Shown here in pieces: positions 1 through 8,617 of a stretch of DNA of 64,000 bases; the first letter of the stretch is position 1, and each line of letters begins with the position of its first letter. The notes under the pieces were generated by a model that made no database searches, was not told the DNA's origin, and saw nothing but the letters and a program-made list of their open reading frames with translations. The translations under genes and the position numbers were made by a program. The DNA is from Pseudoscardovia radai (GTDB lineage: Bacteria > Actinomycetota > Actinomycetes > Actinomycetales > Bifidobacteriaceae), in assembly GCF_002259605.1 (NCBI RefSeq), contig NZ_MWWR01000002.1, forward strand, positions 1 to 64,000, given 5' to 3'.

Positions 1-992
1 CTGGTGTTGACAGTTCACTCGATGACCCGGGTTACCAGATGGATGACGCGTGGTATGTGTACGTGCCGGTCGGCGCGGACATCAAGGCCGTGGAGGACAT
101 GGGGTATTTCGACGCCGACGCCATGAGCCAGGCCGCCTCGCAGGGCGAGCCGGACTCCGGCACGCCGTATCTGATCGCGCGCGACCCGGGCCTGTACACC
201 GACCAGCAGCGCCGACAGTACAAGCACGACGTGTTCCCGGACCTGGCGTCGGTGGACATGACGACCAGCGTCAATCCGAGCATCGCGTTCCTGGGGAACC
301 ATGCCCGCTACGCCGTCAAGCCCGCCCCGTCCGGCCAGAGCGCCTACTATCTTGTCGAGAATCCGCTTGCTCCACAACGGCTCGGTGTTTTTGCGGAAGC
401 GAATATCGACGGTATGGCATCGTCGGATTCCGAATCGTCTCCGGAGCCTTCCGAATCGCCGAGCTCCGCCTCCGGCGATTCGCCGTCACCGCAGGAATCT
501 ACTGCGACCCCACAGAAGCGATATACCTCGGAAGAAGCCGTGGCGTCCATCCAACAGGGTGATTTCACGCCCGTCGCCGGCACGTATTGCAGCTATGACA
601 GTCCACAATTCCCGAATCGTTGCGTGACGATTACAGAGACGGGCATGATATCCGGCACGGGTAATGCCATGGAGGAGCAGCGGGGAAGCCAGCAGCTCGG
701 AACGGATGCACAGGGAGCGGAAGGCACCGTTCTTCTGGAAGCTCCGATGTCCTATTGGAAATGCATCGGCGATGATGGCGTTGCCCATCCGGCGGCGTTC
801 GAGGACTGTGATCTCGCGCACGCGGTGCCGTCCTATACAGTGACGATCTATCTCGACCCGGGCAAGGAGGATTGGGTGAACGAAGGATATCCGTCGAATC
901 CGCGGGACGTTCCTTTCCTCACCGAACTGCAAGATGAACCGACTATGCAAAGCGTGCATACATTTGAAGACTGCATGTACAAAATGGAGTGA
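1..992 (+). CDS. C-terminal part of a PASTA/zinc-ribbon-type surface protein paralogue (5' end outside window)
   Basis: The frame is open from base 3 to the TGA at 990-992, so the start lies upstream of the window. Codons from about base 21 to 363 match the downstream gene (bases 2835-3177) with about 16 mismatches and no gaps by eye, roughly 95% identity. After that the two proteins part. This one continues with a Ser/Pro/Glu-rich linker and then a Cys-containing domain beginning near 'VAGTYCSYD', with further Cys in 'YWKC', 'EDCD' and 'EDCMYKME', suggesting disulfides in an exported domain. By analogy with its neighbour the missing N-terminus should carry a zinc ribbon, a membrane segment and PASTA-like repeats, but this cannot be seen. 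The molecular role is unknown. Confidence 0.8.
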   Translation, partial: GVDSSLDDPGYQMDDAWYVYVPVGADIKAVEDMGYFDADAMSQAASQGEPDSGTPYLIARDPGLYTDQQRRQYKHDVFPDLASVDMTTSVNPSIAFLGNHARYAVKPAPSGQSAYYLVENPLAPQRLGVFAEANIDGMASSDSESSPEPSESPSSASGDSPSPQESTATPQKRYTSEEAVASIQQGDFTPVAGTYCSYDSPQFPNRCVTITETGMISGTGNAMEEQRGSQQLGTDAQGAEGTVLLEAPMSYWKCIGDDGVAHPAAFEDCDLAHAVPSYTVTIYLDPGKEDWVNEGYPSNPRDVPFLTELQDEPTMQSVHTFEDCMYKME

Positions 993-1172
993 TGCGACGG
1001 GCTGACGCGGTAATCGGTGCAGTGTGCCGGATGCGAAGGCACGCCGGATATGCGAAAGACATGTTCCCAGCGTGTCTTCGTCGTATGGTGGGAGTGTCGG
1101 GGTTGTTGCCGCACATGGCCGCATCGTCGGCGCGAGAGAGCCAGACATAAGAGAGCCTGAAACGGGGGAGAG

Positions 1173-3821
1173 ATGAACTGTCCGTCATGTGGGGCGCCGG
1201 TCGATCCGGGCCAGAAATTCTGCACGAATTGCGGCACGCCAGTGGCTGCCGCAGCCCAGCCGATGGTGCCTGGTGCGCCCTCGGCTGCACCGACCGGCAT
1301 GCCGACGCCCGTCGCCGGCGCCCAGGCTGCGTCGGCGCCACAGGTGCCAGCGTCACAGATGCCAATATCACAAGCTCCGGCGGCACAGTTCCAGATGACC
1401 CAGCCTGCCCAGATGGCTCAGCCGGCACAGACCATGCCAACGGCTCCGATGAACCCGGCGGAGTCCGGCACTACAATGGGCGCTGCCGCGACGGCCGCCG
1501 CCTCGGCAGTCGGTGCAGGCGGTCATAAAACGCGGCGCATTGTGGCGGCCATTCTCGTGGTTGTTCTTGTGCTTGTGGCGGGCACGGCAACGTTCCTGGG
1601 GATGCGTGGCATGCTGCCGTGGCAGAGCGTTCCCGTGCCGTCTCTCGACCAGCTGGCCGGCAAACAGGGCGCGACCGTCGACTCCCTGACCGCCGACCAG
1701 GTGGAACAGGAGCTCAGGTCCGAGGGCTTCCAGACCACGCGCAGCCAGCAGTACTCCGGCAAGAGCGCGGGAGCGTTCCTCGCGTTCTCGAACGTGTCCG
1801 AGGGCCAGCAGCTCAGGCACGGCGGCCTCATCGACATCGTGGAGTCCCTCGGCCCCGGCGTGCCCTCCGGCACCGTCGGCACCCAGGCCGCGGACAGCAA
1901 GCAGACGCTGGCCGGCATGAACGTGCCCGTCACCTACAGGGCCGTCGTCACCAGCGTGCCCGGCTCGTCCTTCAGCTCCGCCGGCACGGACTCCGGTTCC
2001 ACCGGCACGGACGCAGGTTCCACGGACCCGTCCGCCGCGACCCCGGGCACCGTCGTCGCCACGTACCCGGCCGACGGGCAGCCCGTCACCGACACCGACA
2101 AGGGCATCACGGTGGCGGTCGCCACGCAGAGCGACACCGGCATCCCCGTCGACTACTACGGCCAGGACCCGGACGCGGTTGAGGCCGACCTCGAGTCCCG
2201 CGGGTACACGGTGACCCGCAAGGCGAAGTTCGGCACCAAGGCGAACGTGGGCAAGGTCGTCGCCAGCGACCCCGCCCTCGGCACCGCCGCGGCAGCCGGG
2301 ACCAGCGTCACCCTCTACTACGGCGTCGACTCGCAGACCGTGGCGACGGACCGCGATAAGGCACTCGCGTCGTCGGATCCTGCCCGTGCCATTTACGCGA
2401 ATACGATGAAGGCGGCGGGACTGTATTGCAAGACGGACGGATCCGGCTGCATCACCCTCACGCAGGCGTGCCCTGACAGCGACTATTGCTTCTTGACGTC
2501 GAGCCAGCTCGATCCTGATTCCAACTACGGCTATCCCATCGGGCTCGACCCCTGCTACATTGCCCAAGGCACGTGCATGGGCGACCTGAAGGCCACCGGC
2601 GCCGGAACGGACAAAGCGGCGTCTTGGGATGACAGCCCGCTCCTGTTCGGCGACACCGGCACCTTCGAACTGGTCTCCTCGCGGCAGATCGCCTATGGCT
2701 ATTGCGGGACCGACGGCGACTGGAAGTACTGGAAGCGCGAGACCATGTCCGGCGGAGACAGCTGGCAGGTGTGCGTGAACGGCCAAGTCCAGGACTACCA
2801 TTCGTTGGCCGACGGCCAGAACGCCGACACGGTCGATGACCCGGGTTACCAGATGGATGACGCGTGGTACGTGTACGTGCCGGTCGGCGCGGACATCAAG
2901 GCCGTGGAGGACATGGGGTATTTCGACACCGACGCCATGAGCCAGGCCGCCTCGCAGGGCGAGCCGGACTCCGACACGCCGTATCTGATCGCGCGCGACC
3001 CGTCGCTGTACACCGACCAGCAGCGCCGACAGTACAAGCACGACGTATTCCCGGACCTGGCGTCGGTGGACATGACGACCAACGTGAATCCGAGCATCGC
3101 GTTCCTGGGGAACCATGCCCGCTACGCCGTCAAGCCCGCACCCTCCGCCCAGAGCGCCTACTACCTCGTCGAAAACCCGACGGACCCGAACAACCTCGCC
3201 TCCTTCCCGCAGATCCCCGACGACCAGATCGGCGACCCCAGCGTCCCGGACTCCAAGAGCTCCGACCAGCAACAAGCCGACCAGGCAGCCGCCGAACGCC
3301 AGACCGCATTCGAGGCCATCGCGGGTACATACAACTACCAGTTCCCGTACTTCACCTTCACAAGTGAAATCCCCAGTGGCGTTGGCGGCGCGGATTGCGG
3401 AACCACAACGCTGACCCTCAATTCCGACGGGTCGTATTCCGAAAGCTTCACCGTCTACAGCCAGCCATGCGACCCGGGAGCGAATTACACGGGCACTATC
3501 ACGGATATCCAGAAAGTGGATGACCAAACGTACGATGTGACGTTCAGCGGCCCGTCGGATGCATCGGTGAAATCCGCGATCTCGCAGGGGCAGAAGGGGC
3601 AGGTCTGGCTGACCGGGCGGAAGGTGACCGAAGCCCCCGTCTGCACCGCCGACCAATGGAACCAGATGGAGGCGGGGCAAGGCAATCTCACGTGCAACCA
3701 GGTATCCGACATCACGGATGATTCGGGTCTTCTCGAGAAAACCGTGTTGGTGCCGGATGTCTCGGATCTGAACAAGGATCTGACCGGTCCCAACTATTTC
3801 TATGTGTACCTCAGGCAATGA
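1173..3821 (+). CDS. Zinc-ribbon, single-pass membrane protein with PASTA-like repeats
   Basis: An 882-residue protein. The start is an ATG preceded by a purine-rich gggggagag site. Residues 3-20 form a CxxC-x10-CxxC zinc ribbon (C3, C6, C17, C20). A Pro/Ala/Gln-rich linker follows, then one membrane segment at about 122-143, preceded by basic residues (KTRR), which places the ribbon in the cytoplasm and the rest outside. Residues ~153-235 and ~323-388 look like PASTA-type repeats, separated by a Ser/Thr/Gly-rich stretch. Residues ~555-668 are the block shared with the upstream partial paralogue. The C-terminal domain starts near 'IAGTYNYQF' and is rich in Thr, Asp and Tyr. PASTA domains elsewhere bind peptidoglycan or muropeptides, so a cell-wall sensing or anchoring role is inferred. 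A GC-rich hairpin follows the gene. Confidence 0.75.
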   Translation: MNCPSCGAPVDPGQKFCTNCGTPVAAAAQPMVPGAPSAAPTGMPTPVAGAQAASAPQVPASQMPISQAPAAQFQMTQPAQMAQPAQTMPTAPMNPAESGTTMGAAATAAASAVGAGGHKTRRIVAAILVVVLVLVAGTATFLGMRGMLPWQSVPVPSLDQLAGKQGATVDSLTADQVEQELRSEGFQTTRSQQYSGKSAGAFLAFSNVSEGQQLRHGGLIDIVESLGPGVPSGTVGTQAADSKQTLAGMNVPVTYRAVVTSVPGSSFSSAGTDSGSTGTDAGSTDPSAATPGTVVATYPADGQPVTDTDKGITVAVATQSDTGIPVDYYGQDPDAVEADLESRGYTVTRKAKFGTKANVGKVVASDPALGTAAAAGTSVTLYYGVDSQTVATDRDKALASSDPARAIYANTMKAAGLYCKTDGSGCITLTQACPDSDYCFLTSSQLDPDSNYGYPIGLDPCYIAQGTCMGDLKATGAGTDKAASWDDSPLLFGDTGTFELVSSRQIAYGYCGTDGDWKYWKRETMSGGDSWQVCVNGQVQDYHSLADGQNADTVDDPGYQMDDAWYVYVPVGADIKAVEDMGYFDTDAMSQAASQGEPDSDTPYLIARDPSLYTDQQRRQYKHDVFPDLASVDMTTNVNPSIAFLGNHARYAVKPAPSAQSAYYLVENPTDPNNLASFPQIPDDQIGDPSVPDSKSSDQQQADQAAAERQTAFEAIAGTYNYQFPYFTFTSEIPSGVGGADCGTTTLTLNSDGSYSESFTVYSQPCDPGANYTGTITDIQKVDDQTYDVTFSGPSDASVKSAISQGQKGQVWLTGRKVTEAPVCTADQWNQMEAGQGNLTCNQVSDITDDSGLLEKTVLVPDVSDLNKDLTGPNYFYVYLRQ

Positions 3822-3872
3822 GACCCCCGTGCACGGCCAGCCGTGCCACGCACCAACCGCCACGCAACCCAC

Positions 3873-3907
3873 GGGGCGGGCGAGTTCAGCCAGAATTCGC
3901 CCGCCCC
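3873..3907 (+). terminator. GC-rich hairpin terminator after the zinc-ribbon gene
   Basis: A perfect 11-bp inverted repeat (GGGGCGGGCGA at 3873-3883, complement at 3897-3907) with a 13-nt loop lies about 50 nt after the stop. Only a weak T run follows, so termination is likely but not canonical. Confidence 0.6.
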
Positions 3908-4005
3908 ATTTGCATTCGGGGCCCGAGGTACTTATTGTGTCTACGTAACTTCAGTCCCGGCCCGCACCTTGTACCGCGGGTCCCGATAGCAAAGGACACA
4001 CACCA

Positions 4006-6054
4006 ATGGAACAGACCTCCATGATCTCGATCACTGTCGATGGCGAACGCAAGGAGGTGGAATCCACTGTCACGGGCACCGAGCTCTTCTCCGAGAACAA
4101 AGACATCATCGCCGTGCGTCTCAACGGCGAGCTGCGCGATCTGTATACCCCGCTCAAGGACGGCGACGTTGTCGAAGGCATCGCGCTGAGCTCCGACGAC
4201 GGCCTGGCGATCATGCGCCACTCCGCCACCCACGTCATGGCCCAGGCCGTGCAGGAAGTGCGCCCCGACGTCAAGTTCGGCGTCGGCCCCGTGATCGAGA
4301 ATGGATTCTATTACGATTTCGATGTCAAGGATCCGTTCACGCCGGACGATATCAAAGAGATCGAAAAGCGCATGCAGCGCATCATCAAGTCCGGCCAGAG
4401 CTTCCGCCGCCGCATCGTGACCGAATCCGAGGCGCGCGCCGAGGAGGCCGACCAGCCGTACAAGCTCGAGCTCATCGATGCCGCCGAGAAGACGATTGAC
4501 GACAAGGACGCCACGAAGGTGGCCGAGAACGAGCTGACGTTCTATGACAACGTGGACCGTGACGGCAACGTGGTCTGGAAGGACCTGTGCCGCGGCCCGC
4601 ACGTGCCGAACACGCGCTTCATCAAGGCCTTCAAGCTGCAGCGCTCCGCCTCCGCCTACTGGCGCGGCGACGAGAAGAACCCCATGCTGCAGCGCATCTA
4701 CGGCACGGCCTGGGCGTCGAAGGACGACCTCAAGGCCTACACCACCCGCATGGAGGAGGCCGCCAAGCGCGACCACCGCAAGCTCGGCCAGGAAATGGAC
4801 CTGTTCTCCTTCCCGGATGAGATCGGCCCGGGCCTGGCGGTGTTCCACCCCAAGGGCGCCGCCGTCATCAACGCCATGAAGGAATACTCCCGCAAGCGCC
4901 ATCTGCGCGGCGGCTACTCCTTCGTGCAGACGCCGCATATCACGAAGGGCCACCTGTACGAGGTGTCCGGCCATCTGTCCTGGTACAAGGACGGCATGTA
5001 CCCGCCGATGCGCGTGGATGAGGAGCGCGACGCCGAGGGCAATGTGACGAAGGAAGGCTTCGACTACTACCTCAAGCCGATGAACTGCCCGATGCACAAC
5101 CTCATCTTCGCGTCCCGCCAGCGCTCCTATCGCGAGCTGCCGCTGCGCCTCTTCGAGTTCGGCACCGTGTACCGCTACGAGAAGTCCGGCGTCGTGCACG
5201 GCCTGACGCGTGTGCGCGGCCTGACGCAGGACGATTCCCATATCTACTGCACCCGCGAGCAGATGCGCGGCGAGATCCGCAACGTGCTGAACTTCGTGCT
5301 CAGCGTGCTCAAGGACTTCGGCCTGAACGACTTCTACCTCGAGCTGTCCACCAAGGACGAGCATAAGTTCGTGGGCTCCGACGAGATCTGGGAGGAGGCC
5401 ACGCAGACCCTTGCCGACGTGGCGAAGGAATCCGGCCTCGAGCTCGTGGACGATCCGGGCGGCGCCGCGTTCTACGGCCCGAAGATCTCCGTGCAGGCCA
5501 GGGACGCCATCGGCCGCACGTGGCAGGTGTCGACCATCCAGCTCGACTTCAACCTGCCGGAGCGCTTCCAGCTCGAATACGTGGCGGCGGACGGCTCGCG
5601 CCAGCGCCCCGTCATGATTCACCGCGCGCTGTTCGGCTCGATCGAGCGCTTCTTCGCCATCCTGCTCGAGAACTATGCGGGCGCCTTCCCGGCATGGCTC
5701 GCCCCGGTGCAGGTGCTGGGCGTGCCGGTCACCGATAACGCGGCCGAGCACCTCAAGGGCGTTATCGACAAGCTCACGTACAACTTCGTGCGCTGCGAGC
5801 TCGACGATTCCGATGATCGCTTCGGCAAGAAAATCCGCAATGCCTCCAAGTCCAAGGCTCCGTTCATCCTCATCGCCGGCGAGGAAGACACCGCGAACAA
5901 CGCGGTGAGCTTCCGCTTCCGCGACGGCAGCCAGAAGAACGGCGTGCCGGTGGACGAGGCCGTCGAGCAGATCAAGGCCGCCATCGCCTCGCATATGCAG
6001 GTGAACACGGCCGATGATTTCGAGGCCGCCATCAAGGCCCCGGCCTACGAGTGA
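4006..6054 (+). CDS. thrS: Threonyl-tRNA synthetase
   Basis: A 682-residue class II synthetase that charges tRNA-Thr in the cytoplasm. The N-terminal TGS domain (about 6-66) is followed by the editing domain with the HxxxH motif at H72/H76 ('RHSATHVM'). The catalytic core shows '[10 protein letters not shown]' with the zinc ligand Cys361, '[10 protein letters not shown]' and '[13 protein letters not shown]', and the C-terminal anticodon-binding domain is present. Length is normal for the family. The ATG at 4006 is used; a second ATG at 4021 is possible. No T-box leader was recognised upstream. It heads a run that, as in Mycobacterium (Rv2614c-Rv2610c), continues with a HIT protein and phosphatidylinositol lipid genes. 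Confidence 0.97.
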   Translation: MEQTSMISITVDGERKEVESTVTGTELFSENKDIIAVRLNGELRDLYTPLKDGDVVEGIALSSDDGLAIMRHSATHVMAQAVQEVRPDVKFGVGPVIENGFYYDFDVKDPFTPDDIKEIEKRMQRIIKSGQSFRRRIVTESEARAEEADQPYKLELIDAAEKTIDDKDATKVAENELTFYDNVDRDGNVVWKDLCRGPHVPNTRFIKAFKLQRSASAYWRGDEKNPMLQRIYGTAWASKDDLKAYTTRMEEAAKRDHRKLGQEMDLFSFPDEIGPGLAVFHPKGAAVINAMKEYSRKRHLRGGYSFVQTPHITKGHLYEVSGHLSWYKDGMYPPMRVDEERDAEGNVTKEGFDYYLKPMNCPMHNLIFASRQRSYRELPLRLFEFGTVYRYEKSGVVHGLTRVRGLTQDDSHIYCTREQMRGEIRNVLNFVLSVLKDFGLNDFYLELSTKDEHKFVGSDEIWEEATQTLADVAKESGLELVDDPGGAAFYGPKISVQARDAIGRTWQVSTIQLDFNLPERFQLEYVAADGSRQRPVMIHRALFGSIERFFAILLENYAGAFPAWLAPVQVLGVPVTDNAAEHLKGVIDKLTYNFVRCELDDSDDRFGKKIRNASKSKAPFILIAGEEDTANNAVSFRFRDGSQKNGVPVDEAVEQIKAAIASHMQVNTADDFEAAIKAPAYE

Positions 6055-6064
6055 GCCGCCGAGC

Positions 6065-6712
6065 ATGAGCCAGAACCACGATTGCGGCGGGGACGTGCGG
6101 GTCGACGACCCCGAGCAGTTCCCGCCCCGTGAGGACGGCTACCAGCGTCTGTGGACCCCGCAGCGCATGTCGTATGTGCTGCGCGGGTCCGCCGATGACG
6201 GCGCCGCCAAGAAGCCGAAAAACACGGAATGTCCGTTCTGCGCGGGCCCGAGGAAATCCGACGAGGACGGGCTCATCGCCTGGCGTGGCACGCATGTTTT
6301 CGCCATCATGAACCTGTACCCCTACAATTGCGGGCATCTCATGATCTGCCCCTACCGCCATGTGAGCTTCCTGACCGATCTTACCGACGACGAGCTGTTC
6401 GAGTTCGAGAAGGCGAGTGCGCTGGCGATGGATGTCATGAAGACGGTGTCGCATCCCGACGGCTGGAACCTGGGCATCAACCAGGGCGAGGTCGCGGGCG
6501 CCGGCGTCGCCACCCACCTGCACCAGCACATCGTTCCCCGCTGGAACGGCGATTCGAACTTCATGCCGATCGTCGCCCAGACGCGCACGATGCCGATTCT
6601 GCTTCACGAGCAGCGCGAGGCCTACGCCGCCGCTTTCGAGAAGCTCGCGCCGTCCCATGGCCTGCCCCTTGAGGGCGCGCCGACGCAAGACCACGAGGAA
6701 GACGAGGACTGA
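6065..6712 (+). CDS. HIT-family nucleotide hydrolase/phosphorylase (Rv2613c-type)
   Basis: A 215-residue protein. The histidine-triad motif 'THLHQHIVP' places H151, H153 and H155, and 'CPFC' near residue 58 suggests a metal-binding pair. The ATG at 6065 lies 10 nt after the thrS stop; an upstream in-frame ATG at 6014 would lie inside thrS and is not preferred. The family includes diadenosine tetraphosphate phosphorylases and hydrolases, and the M. tuberculosis protein at the same place is an Ap4A phosphorylase. The substrate here is inferred from synteny only. The gene ends 4 nt before the pgsA start, so co-transcription and translational coupling are likely. Confidence 0.9.
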   Translation: MSQNHDCGGDVRVDDPEQFPPREDGYQRLWTPQRMSYVLRGSADDGAAKKPKNTECPFCAGPRKSDEDGLIAWRGTHVFAIMNLYPYNCGHLMICPYRHVSFLTDLTDDELFEFEKASALAMDVMKTVSHPDGWNLGINQGEVAGAGVATHLHQHIVPRWNGDSNFMPIVAQTRTMPILLHEQREAYAAAFEKLAPSHGLPLEGAPTQDHEEDED

Positions 6713-6716
6713 CCCC

Positions 6717-7358
6717 ATGTTTGAGAAACTGCGAAAGCCCTGGAAGCACCTCATCGCGCCCATCGCCCGGGGGCTGCACGCCCTCGGCATCACCGCCAAC
6801 GCCGTGACGATCATCGGCGCCGCGGGAACGGTGCTCGCCGCGATCGTGACCGGTGTGACGGGCAACCTGCTCGTCGGCTCCATCGTCATCGCGGTGCTCG
6901 TCATGTTCGACTCCCTCGACGGCTCGGTGGCGCAGCTCGAGGGCGGCGGCACCAAGTTCGGCGCGTTCCTCGACTCGACGCTCGACCGCGTCGCCGACTG
7001 GGCGGTTCTCGTCGCGATCATCGTGTACCTGACGCAACGCGACGATTTCATGACCCTGTGGCCGCAGATCACGTTCTACTGCACACTCGTGGGCATCATG
7101 ACGTCGTTCGTCACGTCCTACGCCAGGGCACGCGGCGAGGCCGTGGGCTACGAGGCCAAGAACGGCATCGCCACGCGCTCGGACCGCCTCGTCATCATCC
7201 TCGTGGGCATGTTCCTCGCGGGATGCGGCTTGCCCATCCAGGTGCTCGCCTGCTTCATGGCCGTCCTCGCCCTGCTGGGCGTCGTGACGGTCTGGCAGCG
7301 CATGCACACCATCCACAAGCTGGCCATGGCCGATCCCAGCAACCGGATCCCCGCATGA
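6717..7358 (+). CDS. pgsA: CDP-alcohol phosphatidyltransferase, probable phosphatidylinositol-phosphate synthase
   Basis: A 213-residue integral membrane protein that would transfer a CDP-diacylglycerol phosphatidyl group to an inositol phosphate, giving the lipid anchor for mannosides. The family signature is D65-xx-D68-G69-xx-A72-Q73-x8-G82-xxx-D86-xxx-D90. All four Asp are present, but the usual Arg after Ala is Gln73. The second family member in this window (42036-42683) keeps Arg at the same position. The start is the ATG at 6717, just after the HIT stop, with a purine-rich gaggaagacgagg upstream. The order thrS-HIT-pgsA-acyltransferase-mannosyltransferase supports the inositol-lipid role; enzyme specificity is inference. 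Confidence 0.88.
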   Translation: MFEKLRKPWKHLIAPIARGLHALGITANAVTIIGAAGTVLAAIVTGVTGNLLVGSIVIAVLVMFDSLDGSVAQLEGGGTKFGAFLDSTLDRVADWAVLVAIIVYLTQRDDFMTLWPQITFYCTLVGIMTSFVTSYARARGEAVGYEAKNGIATRSDRLVIILVGMFLAGCGLPIQVLACFMAVLALLGVVTVWQRMHTIHKLAMADPSNRIPA

Positions 7359-7365
7359 CCGACGG

Positions 7366-7399
7366 CGGGGCGGCGCCTCATACGAAGGCGGCCGCCCCG
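7366..7399 (+). terminator. GC hairpin between pgsA and the acyltransferase gene
   Basis: An inverted repeat CGGGGCGGC (7366-7374) / GCCGCCCCG (7391-7399) with a 16-nt loop follows the pgsA stop. There is no T tract. It may attenuate or process the message rather than end it. Confidence 0.4.
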
Positions 7400-7489
7400 T
7401 CACGTTCCCCACGCCTTCCGATGGCCTTGCCGTCGGGAGGCGTTTTCTCACGATGCCGCCCCATCCGCAGAAAGGTCCAAAGGTCCCAT

Positions 7490-8488
7490 ATGGTCGACAA
7501 ACTCCTTGTCTTCGTCGCGCGACACGCCTCGTCCCTTCCCGAAGGCCTTGTGCGCGCGCTGTTCCTTCTCGCGGCTAACGTCATGTGGCTGTTCGGCATA
7601 GGAGGGGAGAGGCAACTCGAGCGCAACATCGCGCATGTGCTCGCGGCCCGCGATGGGCGCCGCCCCGCCAGGCGCGAGGTCAGGCGCGTGGCGAGGCGCG
7701 GCATGCGCTCGTATTTCACGTATTTCTCCGAGGCCATGACGCTCGAGGCGCGCGACGACGCCACACTTGCCGCGAGGGTGCGCGGCACGGGGCACTTCCT
7801 CGATGCCATCCGCGAGGACGCCGCGAAGGGCTCCGTGCCCGCGGCCCTGGGGCACCAAGGCAACTGGGACTACGCGGGCTTCTGGTCTCGCGACCACCTC
7901 ATGCCTGTCACCACCGTGGCGGAAAAGCTGTCCAACGAGGACCTGCTGCGCGCCTTCATCGAAATCCGCGAGCGCGCGGGCATCTCGATTCTCACCACGC
8001 ATACGCCGGGCCTGACCGACAAGCTCAAGGACGTTCTGCGCGGCCAGGAGCATCGTCTGGTGCCGCTTCTGGCGGACAGGGACCTGAGCCATCACGGCGA
8101 GTTCGTGCACGCCTTCGATTCGGTGATTCGCGTGGCGCGCGGGCCGGCCACCCTGTGCTTTGACCTCAAGATGCCGCTGTATACGGTGAACGTGTACCGC
8201 GAGCGCCTGCACGGCGAGAGGCGCCGGAAGGCGCATACGCGCTGGGGGTATGTGATCGACATCTCCGGACGTGTGGACCCGGCCGATTTCGAGGGCATGG
8301 AGCGCGAGGAGGCGCTGCGTGCCATCAGCCAGGCGTGGGTGGACCAGTGGGCGCCGCTGGTCGAGGAGCATCCCGAGGACTGGCATATGCTCCAGCCCGT
8401 GTTCCTCGAAGACATGGACCGCTCGAGGCTGGGCGCCGTGCCCGATGACATCCGGCGTCTGTTCGACAATGCCCCGGTCGGGGCGTAA
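7490..8488 (+). CDS. Lysophospholipid-type acyltransferase, PatA-like (phosphatidylinositol mannoside acyltransferase)
   Basis: A 332-residue member of the LpxL/HtrB acyltransferase family. The catalytic HxxxxD motif is H122-QGNW-D127 in 'GHQGNWDY', next to the conserved 'SRDHLMPVTTVAEKL' region. The N-terminus has a hydrophobic patch ('ALFLLAANVMWLFGIG') typical of membrane-associated members. The start is the ATG at 7490, after an aaaggtccaaaggt site; earlier in-frame ATGs exist but overlap a hairpin. In Mycobacterium the gene between pgsA1 and pimA is Rv2611c, which acylates the mannose of PIM. The same job is inferred here from family and position. Confidence 0.85.
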   Translation: MVDKLLVFVARHASSLPEGLVRALFLLAANVMWLFGIGGERQLERNIAHVLAARDGRRPARREVRRVARRGMRSYFTYFSEAMTLEARDDATLAARVRGTGHFLDAIREDAAKGSVPAALGHQGNWDYAGFWSRDHLMPVTTVAEKLSNEDLLRAFIEIRERAGISILTTHTPGLTDKLKDVLRGQEHRLVPLLADRDLSHHGEFVHAFDSVIRVARGPATLCFDLKMPLYTVNVYRERLHGERRRKAHTRWGYVIDISGRVDPADFEGMEREEALRAISQAWVDQWAPLVEEHPEDWHMLQPVFLEDMDRSRLGAVPDDIRRLFDNAPVGA

Positions 8489-8617
8489 TATCCATACGCG
8501 TGCATGCGCGCCCCGCCGTCCGGCTCACCGCACCCGGGGCGCGCGCCCGGTCCGGGCCGTAGCGGTTTCCGCAGGAACGGCGGCGGGGAGCGGGAAGGAT
8601 TAAAGGAGAATCGACGC

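Noticed and set aside
1368-3872. 834-codon open frame on the minus strand opposite the zinc-ribbon gene
   Set aside because: Antisense shadow of high-GC codon use: Arg/Gly/Val-rich, no ribosome site, no domain. The plus frame has clear domains.
3822-4005. T-box leader for thrS
   Set aside because: No AGGGTGG-type T-box sequence or specifier structure was seen; only the upstream terminator.
3886-6066. 726-codon minus frame opposite thrS
   Set aside because: Mirror of thrS codons; no family features.
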